Of a stretch of DNA of 35,653 nucleotides, positions 7,092 through 14,119 are shown piece by piece. Position 1 is the stretch's first letter; the number at the start of each line of letters is the position of its first letter. The position numbers and the translations under genes were made by a program. Origin of the DNA: CAZUGO01 sp964619935 (GTDB lineage Bacteria; Planctomycetota; Phycisphaerae; UBA1845; CAIVHJ01); contig CAZUGO010000042.1 in NCBI GenBank assembly GCA_964619935.1, forward strand, positions 1 through 35,653. Direction: 5' to 3'. The notes under the pieces were generated by a model, which made no database searches, was not told the DNA's origin, and saw only the letters and a program-made list of their open reading frames with translations.

Positions 7092-8348
7092 ATGCGTTGC
7101 CCTGTGATCTACGGTTCGCTGCTGTTCTTGATTGCCGGTCGAGGGTTCGCCCAGGGCCCCAACTGTGTCGATTGTCACAAGACGGTGAACCCGGGGATCG
7201 TCTCCGACTGGCAGCTCAGCAAACACAGCAGCGCGGGCGTGGGGTGCGATGTCTGCCACGGCAGCGCCCACAGCACCGCCGACGATGTCCAGCGGGTTCG
7301 CATTCCCACGCCGCAGGTCTGTGCGGAATGCCACCCCGAACCGTTCGAGCAGTTCATGGGCGGCAAGCACGCCCACGCCTGGGCGGTGATGAAGGCCATG
7401 CCGACCACCCACCGGGCTCCGCTGGCTCTGATCGAGGGCATGAAGGGCTGCGGGGGCTGCCACAAGATCGGCCTCAAGTCCGAAGACGAGATCAAGCACC
7501 TCAAGCAGCAGGGCGCCGGCTTCGGGGTGGCCTCGTGCGACGCCTGCCACACCCGGCACTTGTTCTCGGTACAGGAGGCCCGCCAACCGCAGGCGTGTCA
7601 GACGTGCCACATGGGCTTTGATCATCCCCAGTGGGAGATGTACTCCGCCTCCAAGCATGGGGTGCGCTACCTGCTCAAGCAGAACGGCATTCTGCCGGAT
7701 ACCGTCGCCGCGCCGAGCTGCCAGACCTGTCACATGCAGGAGGGCAACCACGCGGTCCGCACCGGATGGGGCTTCTTGGCCGTGCGCCTGCCGCTGCCGG
7801 AGGATCCGCAATGGAAGGCCGACCAGACGACCATCCTCCAGGCCCTCGGGGTCCTGGATCCCGCCGGGAAGCCCACCGCACGCCTGGACGCGGTCAAGGC
7901 CCTGGATGTCGCCCGGCTCACGCAGGAAGATTGGCAGGGCGAGCGCGATGCAATGGTCAAGACCTGCGGCCAGTGTCACTCACAGAACTTCGCCAAAGCC
8001 GAGCTGGGCAAGGGCGACGACATGATTCGTGAAGCTGACCATCTCCTGGCTCAGGCCATCCGGATGGTTGCGGGCCTCTATGCAGACGGCGTTCTGAGGC
8101 AGCCCGAGGGCTACACCCACGCGTTTCCTGATCTGCTGGCATTTCACGACGCGCCGACCCCCATCGAGCAGCGGCTGTTTGTGATGCATCTCGAACATCG
8201 CATGCGGGCGTTTCAGGGCACCTTCCACGCGAACCCCGATTATGCACTGTGGTACGGCTGGAGCGCGATGAAGCAGGATCTCACCGAGATTCAAGCCATG
8301 GCCGCCGAGTTGCGCCGCCTGCACGCCGACCGCTCATCCCACCGCTGA
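7092..8348 (+). CDS. Octaheme c-type cytochrome, hydroxylamine oxidoreductase-like
   Basis: A 418-residue periplasmic protein with a Sec signal peptide (residues 1-20, ending RGFA). It has exactly eight CxxCH heme-binding motifs, starting at C25, C52, C77, C120, C149, C169, C210 and C292. After the last heme comes a helical region ending in NPDY...WYGW near 381-390. Eight CxxCH sites in this spacing, with a heme-free helical C-terminus, fit the hydroxylamine oxidoreductase (HAO) family; none is CxxCK, which argues against octaheme tetrathionate/nitrite reductases of the lysine-ligated kind. Y384 or Y388 is a candidate for the tyrosine that cross-links the catalytic heme in oxidative HAOs, but an alignment is needed to say so. 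Without it the enzyme would be expected to act reductively on nitrite. The ATG follows GGAGGT at good spacing. Confidence 0.85.
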   Translation: MRCPVIYGSLLFLIAGRGFAQGPNCVDCHKTVNPGIVSDWQLSKHSSAGVGCDVCHGSAHSTADDVQRVRIPTPQVCAECHPEPFEQFMGGKHAHAWAVMKAMPTTHRAPLALIEGMKGCGGCHKIGLKSEDEIKHLKQQGAGFGVASCDACHTRHLFSVQEARQPQACQTCHMGFDHPQWEMYSASKHGVRYLLKQNGILPDTVAAPSCQTCHMQEGNHAVRTGWGFLAVRLPLPEDPQWKADQTTILQALGVLDPAGKPTARLDAVKALDVARLTQEDWQGERDAMVKTCGQCHSQNFAKAELGKGDDMIREADHLLAQAIRMVAGLYADGVLRQPEGYTHAFPDLLAFHDAPTPIEQRLFVMHLEHRMRAFQGTFHANPDYALWYGWSAMKQDLTEIQAMAAELRRLHADRSSHR

Positions 8349-8390
8349 TGCCTGGCGGCGCGCGGTCGCCTGGCGATCCGCCGGCGGCGC

Positions 8391-8975
8391 TCAACCGAAT
8401 GAAGTGTTCTGCTGCAGCGCCTGCTGCAGGCGCCCCTGATACTCGATTCGCGGAATCTCGACGGCGCCCAGGCGGCGGAGGTGTGGCGTGAGAAATTGGA
8501 TGTCCAGCAGCATCATGTGCCGTTCGCGCATGCGCTGCACCAGGGCAACCAGGGCCAGCTTGGAAGCGTCGGTTTGCAGCGTGAACATGGACTCGCCGAA
8601 GAACGCACCGCCCAGGCTGACTCCATACAGGCCTCCGGCAAGCCGGTCGGCGTAGTAGGTCTCGACACTGTGGGCGAACCCCAATTCGTGCAGTATGCAG
8701 TAGGCCTGCACGATCTCCGGTGAGATCCAGGTCCCTTCGCTGCGGTCGGCGCAGTGTTCGATGACCTCTTTGAAACAGCCGTTGATGCAGATGCGGTGGT
8801 CAGCGCGGCGGCAGCGTTGACGCAGACTCCGCGGTAGCTGCAGCCCGTCCAACTCGATGATGGCCCGCGGGTCGGGGCTGTACCAGCCGATGTCGCCCGA
8901 CCGGTCAGCCATCGGGAACAGGCCGCCGGCATAGGCCCTGAGCAACACCGCGGGATGCAGCACATCGGGGATCAC
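8391..8975 (-). CDS. aat: Leucyl/phenylalanyl-tRNA--protein transferase
   Basis: Transfers Leu or Phe from tRNA to proteins with N-terminal Arg or Lys, marking them for ClpS/ClpAP degradation (N-end rule) in the cytoplasm. Family motifs are clear over 194 residues: AYAGGLFPM near 14-22, WYSPDPRAII near 31-40, the GGLYGVSLGGAFFGESMF core, and LLDIQFLTPHLRRLGAVEIPR near the end. Length is slightly below that of the E. coli protein (234 aa), mostly from a shorter N-terminus. The start overlaps the stop of the upstream HAD gene by four bases (ATGA), so translation is probably coupled. It converges on the octaheme cytochrome gene, with 42 bases between the stops. Confidence 0.95.
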   Translation of the reverse strand: MIPDVLHPAVLLRAYAGGLFPMADRSGDIGWYSPDPRAIIELDGLQLPRSLRQRCRRADHRICINGCFKEVIEHCADRSEGTWISPEIVQAYCILHELGFAHSVETYYADRLAGGLYGVSLGGAFFGESMFTLQTDASKLALVALVQRMRERHMMLLDIQFLTPHLRRLGAVEIPRIEYQGRLQQALQQNTSFG

Positions 8976-9859
8976 GGTCGGCCCGGCGCCGGCGCGGCGA
9001 CGTCCAGGGGGCGGTCCGGCACAGCCTCAGGCATCGATCGATACGCCCGCGGTCGATAATGGCGGGTCAGTTCCTGGGTCGACAGCAGCGGCATGACTTC
9101 GGTGCAGCACGGTCCGATGGTCTTGAGCAGCGCGGGCAGTTCGACAAGATGCTTAATGACGTGGTCCGGGACGCAGCGGCCGCGCGGAACCGGACCCTTG
9201 CGAACCTTCAGCACGGTGGTCATGCCCATGCGCTGGGCTCCCTTGACGTCCAGGTGCAACTTGTCACCAATGAACAGGGTGCCTTGGGGGCGCATGTTCA
9301 ATGCCCGCAAGGCTGCCAGGAACATGTGGGGATGCGGTTTCTTGACGCCGACGTCCACCGAGTAGATTCGCGCCGAGAAAAAGTCGAGCAGGCCTTCCTC
9401 TTGCAGGTGGGCGTCGAGCAGCCGCCCCGGCACCATGGTGTTGGACACGATGCCCAGGGGATGGCCGTCGTCGACCAGAGCCTGCAGAATGCCGTGCACG
9501 CCTTCCTCAACGGTTCCCAGCCGCTTCATGGGCTCGTAGAACTGCTCGGCCAGCAGCAGCAGGAAGTCCTCGTCTTCGGGGAGGCCCAGTCGGCGGTGCA
9601 GCCGCCGGATGGTGTTGAACAGGTCCAGTTCCCGGCGGCGCAGCAGCGACATCACGAATGCGGTGTAGGTGGTGAAGCGGCAGGCGGCATGGTACTTGTT
9701 GAACGGCAGCAGGTTGGGGATCCGCCGGTCCATGAATTCATGAGCCAGGCGGGTTCCGATCTTGATGTAAGGCAGTGGGTTGGTGGCGCTGAAGTTGATC
9801 AGGGTGTCGCCGAGATCGAAGAGCAGCGCCCGTGGCCTGGATTCCGGTGGGTAATACAT
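8972..9859 (-). CDS. HAD-superfamily hydrolase
   Basis: A 295-residue cytoplasmic phosphatase-like protein. HAD motifs are seen in order: I, FDLGDTL with nucleophile D15; II, GIVSNT; III, KKPHPHMF; and IV, FIGDKLHLDVKGAQRMGM. The region between motifs I and II is a helical cap of C1 type. The substrate cannot be told from the sequence; the family includes phosphoglycolate and nucleotide phosphatases and haloacid dehalogenases. The last 45 residues, beyond the fold, are proline- and arginine-rich and look disordered. It is cotranscribed with aat and has its own candidate promoter overlapping the end of the preceding gene. Confidence 0.85.
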   Translation of the reverse strand: MYYPPESRPRALLFDLGDTLINFSATNPLPYIKIGTRLAHEFMDRRIPNLLPFNKYHAACRFTTYTAFVMSLLRRRELDLFNTIRRLHRRLGLPEDEDFLLLLAEQFYEPMKRLGTVEEGVHGILQALVDDGHPLGIVSNTMVPGRLLDAHLQEEGLLDFFSARIYSVDVGVKKPHPHMFLAALRALNMRPQGTLFIGDKLHLDVKGAQRMGMTTVLKVRKGPVPRGRCVPDHVIKHLVELPALLKTIGPCCTEVMPLLSTQELTRHYRPRAYRSMPEAVPDRPLDVAAPAPGRP

Positions 9860-9892
9860 GTCTGACGCCTGTCGATCCGAGTGCCCGGGCTC

Positions 9893-9923
9893 ATTATATC
9901 AGAGAATGGCCGATCATGTCCGC
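9893..9923 (-). promoter_or_regulatory. Candidate promoter for the HAD-aat pair
   Basis: On the minus strand a perfect TATAAT lies at 9898-9893, with CGGACA (four of six to TTGACA) 18 bases upstream. The box includes the TAA stop of the phosphodiesterase gene at 9894-9896, so the last codons of one gene double as the promoter of the next. The HAD start is 33 bases downstream. Confidence 0.5.
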
Positions 9924-11285
9924 GGGGATCGGTTCACCCAGCATCCGCAGGATGGTGGGGGCCACGTCGTAGAGGGTCGGCCCGCTGGCGCGGCCGCCCG
10001 GCGGCAGACCGGGATGGGCATAGACGTACAGACCCTCCTGGGCGTGGTTGGCATCGTCGGGGCCGGTGTCATTCTCGAAGGTGTGGACCTCGGGGTGACC
10101 GACCGAGCCGACGCTGCGCCAGCGCAGATTGCCGAACAGCACGATCAGATCCGGCGGCACGCCGTTGACGGCCCGGTACAGGTCGCGCGGTCGATGGACC
10201 CGCGTGCCCAGAAGCCGGCCGTGATGATCGACGGTGGCCTCCAGCTTGTCCTGCAGCTCACGGCACAGCGGTTCGAATTGTTCGCGGCTGACGATGCCCT
10301 GGGGCTCGCGGCCGGCGGCGTTGATGAAGCAGCGACCGTAGTAGCCGCCTTCGCCCCAAGCCCGGGTCCGCGGCCAGTCAACGTCTTTGATGTCGAACCG
10401 GCGGACGCCGGCCAGCGGCGTCTTGAGTACCAGGTAGCCCTCGCGGATTAGCCATTCGTTGATGCAGAAGCCACCGACCATGCACTGGCCGCCGTGGTCG
10501 CTGACCAGCCACACCGCCGTGCGCGTCAGGTCCATGGTCTCGAGCAGTTCTCCGATCAACCCATCAACATGAATGTAGTAGTCGCGAATGGCGTGTTCGA
10601 ATTCGCTGCCGGGGACGTGGCGATGGTGGGCCGGATCCATGTACTGCCAGAAGCCGTGGTGTATGCGGTCGTGGCCCATTTCCACCATCCAGAACAGATC
10701 CCAGGGCCTGGAGGTCAACAGCCGCCGGGCCACGGTAAAGCGCTTGTCGGTCATCTCGTAGATCTGCTGCAGCAGCCAGTGCTTGTCGTCGGTCCGAAAG
10801 CCGCGGACGTCGACCAGGTACTCGCCGACCCACTGGGCGATGTCTGCCTTGAGCGCCTTGGGGTGGGTGTAGTCGCAATCGATGCCGGGGGTCAGGAAGC
10901 TGGTGATCATGCAGCCGCGCGGCGGGGTGTGAATCGGGTAGGTGCCGGGCACGCCGATGATGATGTTCTCCCGGCCGCGCTGCGACAAAATCTCCCACAG
11001 CCGCGGTTCGGTGACCGCCAGCGACGTGGCGATCGTCAGGGCGTCGTACGAATGATCGCTGCGGTTGCGAAACCCGTAGATTCCCAGGGTTCCGGGGTCC
11101 TTGCTGCTGGCCATGCACGACCATGCCGGGACGGTGATCGGCGGGATGGACGAGGTCAGCGGGCCGAAGGTCCCGCGGTCCATCAGCCGCCGGGTGTTGG
11201 GCAGCAGCTCCGCCCAGCGGTCGAACATCAGCGACGGTTCGGCACAATCCAGTCCGATGACGGCGACCTTAGGCACCGGCTGCAT
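9894..11285 (-). CDS. Alkaline-phosphatase-superfamily phosphodiesterase/nucleotide pyrophosphatase
   Basis: A 463-residue protein of the type I phosphodiesterase/nucleotide pyrophosphatase family. The two-metal site is visible: D13 in VIGLDCAEP, the nucleophile T51 in PPITVPAW followed by the SSKDPGTLGIYGF segment, then MGHDRIHHGFW and VSDHGGQ carrying later metal ligands. No signal peptide is seen, so it is probably cytoplasmic. Relatives cleave nucleotide or phospho-lipid/sugar esters; the substrate here is unknown. The start overlaps the end of the DHH phosphoesterase gene by 17 bases, which places it in the sat-DHH transcription unit. Confidence 0.85.
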   Translation of the reverse strand: MQPVPKVAVIGLDCAEPSLMFDRWAELLPNTRRLMDRGTFGPLTSSIPPITVPAWSCMASSKDPGTLGIYGFRNRSDHSYDALTIATSLAVTEPRLWEILSQRGRENIIIGVPGTYPIHTPPRGCMITSFLTPGIDCDYTHPKALKADIAQWVGEYLVDVRGFRTDDKHWLLQQIYEMTDKRFTVARRLLTSRPWDLFWMVEMGHDRIHHGFWQYMDPAHHRHVPGSEFEHAIRDYYIHVDGLIGELLETMDLTRTAVWLVSDHGGQCMVGGFCINEWLIREGYLVLKTPLAGVRRFDIKDVDWPRTRAWGEGGYYGRCFINAAGREPQGIVSREQFEPLCRELQDKLEATVDHHGRLLGTRVHRPRDLYRAVNGVPPDLIVLFGNLRWRSVGSVGHPEVHTFENDTGPDDANHAQEGLYVYAHPGLPPGGRASGPTLYDVAPTILRMLGEPIPADMIGHSLI

Positions 11286-12315
11286 GTTCGGGGTTCCTCT
11301 GTTGCTCGTCGAGGTAGGTTTCGGCCCGGGGGATCAGGTCGGCGATGACCTGATCAAGCGTGCCGTTCATGATGGCCCCGGCGGCCGCCCGATGGCCGCC
11401 GCCGCCGACCTGCTGGGCCAGTCCCAAGGCGTCCACCGGCCCTTTGCCGCGGAGGTTGATGCGGATCTTGCCGGGCACGCCTTCAGTGAACAGGATTGCG
11501 AGATCGGTGCCGGCCAGCGACCGCGGGATCTCGACCTGGTCGTCGATGTCGGCCGCCGTGCAGCCCGCCCGAGTGATTTCTCGGTAATCGGCGCGGCTGT
11601 AGGCGATCCGCCCGCTGGCGGTGACCAGGGTATTGTCGTAGACCACCCGCCGCAAGTCGAACTCGCTGCGGCTCTGGGTGCGGCACAGGCGATTGCCGAC
11701 ATGATCGATGTCCGCCCCCGCCCGGGCCAGAGCGGTGGCCGCGTGCAGGGTCTCGGCGGTGGTGGTGCTCAGCGAGAACCCCACGGTGTCGGCGTGGATC
11801 CCGGCATACAGCAGCGTGGCGATGCTCGGCGTGAGGGTCCAAGCGGCGCGGTCGAACAACCGCCAGATCATTTCGGCGGTGCTGCTGGCCTGCGGGTCCA
11901 CCCAGTTCAGGGCACCAAATCGAGTATTGGACGCGTGGTGATCGATATTGATGACCATCCGGCGCTGCTCGAGGTCCTGGCTCAGCGACTCGGGCAGATT
12001 GGTCCGGCGCGCCTTGGCGGTATCACAGACCGCGACGGTCTGCGCCGACCGGCAGGTTGGCGCATCGGCCAGCGCCACGTCGGCCAATTGCAGCAGGAAG
12101 CCCAGCTTGTCGGACACCGACGGCTTGGGCAGGGCACACGGGGAACGCCGCCCGGTGGCCTGTTCCAGCCCCATGGCCAGCGCGAACATCGAACTCAGGC
12201 AGTCGGCGTCGGGGGTGACGTGGCCGGCAATCAGTGACACGGGCTCGCCGACCAGTCGCTCGATCAGCGCCTCGGGAGGCTCGACGGCTGCCGGCGTGTT
12301 GCGAGGTGCGGTCAT
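11269..12315 (-). CDS. DHH/DHHA1 phosphoesterase, NrnA-like
   Basis: A 348-residue protein of the bifunctional oligoribonuclease/pAp-phosphatase type. The DHH domain shows GHVTPDADCLSS (residues 31-42; the usual form is H-x-NPDGD-x-x-GS), a VAVCDTA strand, the DHH triad as INIDHHASN, and GIHADTVGF. The C-terminal DHHA1 domain ends in GGGGHRAAAGA, which binds the nucleotide. Members degrade nano-RNA and many remove the 3' phosphate of pAp, the by-product of PAPS reduction. The stop codon of sat is only six bases upstream, which makes the pAp role attractive, but this is inference; c-di-nucleotide hydrolysis is another option in this family. Confidence 0.85.
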   Translation of the reverse strand: MTAPRNTPAAVEPPEALIERLVGEPVSLIAGHVTPDADCLSSMFALAMGLEQATGRRSPCALPKPSVSDKLGFLLQLADVALADAPTCRSAQTVAVCDTAKARRTNLPESLSQDLEQRRMVINIDHHASNTRFGALNWVDPQASSTAEMIWRLFDRAAWTLTPSIATLLYAGIHADTVGFSLSTTTAETLHAATALARAGADIDHVGNRLCRTQSRSEFDLRRVVYDNTLVTASGRIAYSRADYREITRAGCTAADIDDQVEIPRSLAGTDLAILFTEGVPGKIRINLRGKGPVDALGLAQQVGGGGHRAAAGAIMNGTLDQVIADLIPRAETYLDEQQRNPEHAAGA

Positions 12316-12321
12316 GGTCCG

Positions 12322-13470
12322 TCATCCGGCGCTCTGCATGGCGTCGATCAGGATGTCGGCGACCTCGGGCCGTGAGAACTCCATCGGCGGGCGCTGGCCG
12401 GCGGATAACATCTCGCGGACCTTGGTGCCCGACAGGAAGATCTTGTCTTCGCCCGGATGCGGGCAGGTCTTGCCGGAGACCATGCCTTCACACTTCTGGC
12501 ACCAGGTGGCGTGCTCGAACTTCAACGGCGTGATGGCGATGTCGCCCGGTGCGAAGGAATCGAAGATCTTCTGGGCGTCATAAGTGCCGTAGTAGGAGCC
12601 CACGCCGGCGTGGTCACGACCCACAATGAAATGGGTGCATCCGTAATTCTGGCGGACCAGGGCATGCAGAATCGCTTCACGCGGCCCGGCGTAGCGCATG
12701 GCCGCCGGCATGACCGCCAGCAGGGTGCGCTCGGGCACGTAGTACTTCTTGATCAGCACATCGTAGCAGCGCATGCGTACGTCCGGCGGAATGTCGCCAG
12801 CCTGGGTCTGGCCGACCAGCGGGTGGATCAGCAGCCCGTCGCAGATTTCCAGGGCACACTTGGTCAGATATTCGTGGGCCCGGTGAATCGGATTGCGGGT
12901 TTGGAAGGCCACCACGGTGCGCCAGCCGCGCTTCTCGAATTCGGCGCGGGTCTGGGCCGGGGTCAACTGGAATTCCGAAAACGCATGGAGGCCGGGATCG
13001 CGGTGCACCTCGACAGGCCCCGCCAGGCAGACGGCGCCCTGCTTGAGCGTTACGTCCACGCCGGGGTGCTCGGGGGAATCGGTCCGATACACCCGGGTGA
13101 CTTCCTTGGCCGTGTCGTGGTCATACTTCTCGGTGACGGTCAGGACCGCCAGCACGCGGCCTGGGGCGGACTTCAGGGCGACCTTCTGGCCGACGGAAAT
13201 GCCGCCGGCGGTGGCGGCGTCGACGCTACAGGTGATCGGGATCGGCCAGGGCGTGCCGTCGGCCAGGCGCATGTGGTCGCAGACGCTGTCGAAGTCGGCC
13301 CGACCCATGAATCCGGCAAGCGGGCTGAAGGCCCCGATCCCGATCATCTCGACATCGCACTGCTCGCGTTCGGGGAGCACGATCGCCGGCAGGCCGTCGG
13401 CGCCCTGCAGGGGACCCTTCGAAAGACAGTTCACCAATCGACCGCCGTGTGCTGCAATCAATCCGTCCAT
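12322..13470 (-). CDS. sat: Sulfate adenylyltransferase (ATP sulfurylase)
   Basis: Forms adenosine 5'-phosphosulfate from ATP and sulfate (or the reverse reaction in sulfur oxidisers). This is the homo-oligomeric Sat type, 382 residues. The active-site motif QTRNPIHRAHE is at 190-200 and GRDHAGVG at 284-291. Near the C-terminus C324, C327, C336 and H338 have the spacing of the zinc site known in Thermus-type enzymes. There is no fused APS kinase. The ATG at 13470 follows GGATGAGG. No APS kinase, APS reductase or sulfite reductase gene is in the window, so direction and pathway remain open. It is followed closely by the DHH phosphoesterase gene. Confidence 0.95.
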   Translation of the reverse strand: MDGLIAAHGGRLVNCLSKGPLQGADGLPAIVLPEREQCDVEMIGIGAFSPLAGFMGRADFDSVCDHMRLADGTPWPIPITCSVDAATAGGISVGQKVALKSAPGRVLAVLTVTEKYDHDTAKEVTRVYRTDSPEHPGVDVTLKQGAVCLAGPVEVHRDPGLHAFSEFQLTPAQTRAEFEKRGWRTVVAFQTRNPIHRAHEYLTKCALEICDGLLIHPLVGQTQAGDIPPDVRMRCYDVLIKKYYVPERTLLAVMPAAMRYAGPREAILHALVRQNYGCTHFIVGRDHAGVGSYYGTYDAQKIFDSFAPGDIAITPLKFEHATWCQKCEGMVSGKTCPHPGEDKIFLSGTKVREMLSAGQRPPMEFSRPEVADILIDAMQSAG

Positions 13471-13515
13471 TCCTCATCCTTCCAGGGGTGCGTCAGACAT
13501 TCTTGCGAGGGGCTC

Positions 13516-13544
13516 ATGATAGAGCATGCCCACAGAAATGACAA
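13516..13544 (-). promoter_or_regulatory. Candidate sat promoter
   Basis: Minus strand: TTGTCA at 13544-13539, 17 bases, then TATCAT at 13521-13516, each five of six to consensus. Transcription would start near 13509, about 40 bases before the sat ATG, so sat begins a unit separate from thrS-infC. Confidence 0.65.
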
Positions 13545-13566
13545 ACCGGTCCGGCGGTGCGGCCGA

Positions 13567-14088
13567 CTACTTGACCTTGGCTTTGACGGGGGCCAGCACG
13601 ATGGTCATGCGCCGGCCGGCCGCCTTGGCCGGCTGCTCGACCTTGGCGATCTCCCCGAACATGGCGACAATTTCGTCGAAGATCTCCACGCCGATGTCGC
13701 GGTGCACGTTCTCCCGACCCCGAAACAGCATGGTGAACTGGACCTTGTCGCCCTTCTCCAGGAACTCCTGGGCATGCTTCAGCTTGAAATCCCGATCGTG
13801 CTTGTCGATTTTGGGACGCAGCCTGATCTCCTTGATGGCAATCTCATGGCTGTGCTTGTGCTGCTGGCGTTGCTTCTTCTTCTGGTTGTACTTGAACTTG
13901 CCGAAATCCATGATCTTGCAGACCGGCGGTCGCTCGTTGGGCGAGACTTCCACCAGGTCCATGCCCGAGTCACGGGCTCGTTTCAGGGCCTCGTCGGTCG
14001 GCAGAATGCCCAGTTGTTCTCCGTCTTCGGCAATGACTCGTACCGGGCTGACCCGGATGCGTTCGTTCACGCGGGCTTGTGCTGCGAT
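13567..14088 (-). CDS. infC: Translation initiation factor IF-3, probable AUC start
   Basis: IF-3 binds the 30S subunit, keeps it from 50S and checks start-codon pairing. The protein has the N-terminal domain (RVNERIRVSPVRVI and VCKIMDFGKF), the lysine-rich linker helix (NQKKKQRQQH) and the C-terminal domain (EIRLRPKID, RGRE). A GTG at 14070 would lack the usual few residues before RVNE. In the same frame an ATC at 14088-14086 restores an N-terminus of normal length (I-A-A-Q-A-R-V-N-E), and a strong AAGGAG (14102-14097) lies 8 bases before it. IF-3 genes typically use AUU/AUC starts so that IF-3 represses its own translation, so I prefer this start; the first residue would be formyl-Met. It follows thrS; rpmI and rplT do not follow. 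Confidence 0.9.
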   Translation of the reverse strand: MAAQARVNERIRVSPVRVIAEDGEQLGILPTDEALKRARDSGMDLVEVSPNERPPVCKIMDFGKFKYNQKKKQRQQHKHSHEIAIKEIRLRPKIDKHDRDFKLKHAQEFLEKGDKVQFTMLFRGRENVHRDIGVEIFDEIVAMFGEIAKVEQPAKAAGRRMTIVLAPVKAKVK

Positions 14089-14102
14089 GGGGGCTTCTCC
14101 TT
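14089..14102 (-). promoter_or_regulatory. Shine-Dalgarno site deciding the AUC start of infC
   Basis: AAGGAG on the minus strand (14102-14097) with an 8-base spacer to ATC at 14088. It is 26 bases from the alternative GTG, too far for efficient initiation there. Confidence 0.7.
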
Positions 14103-14119
14103 AACAGGGGATCGAGGTC

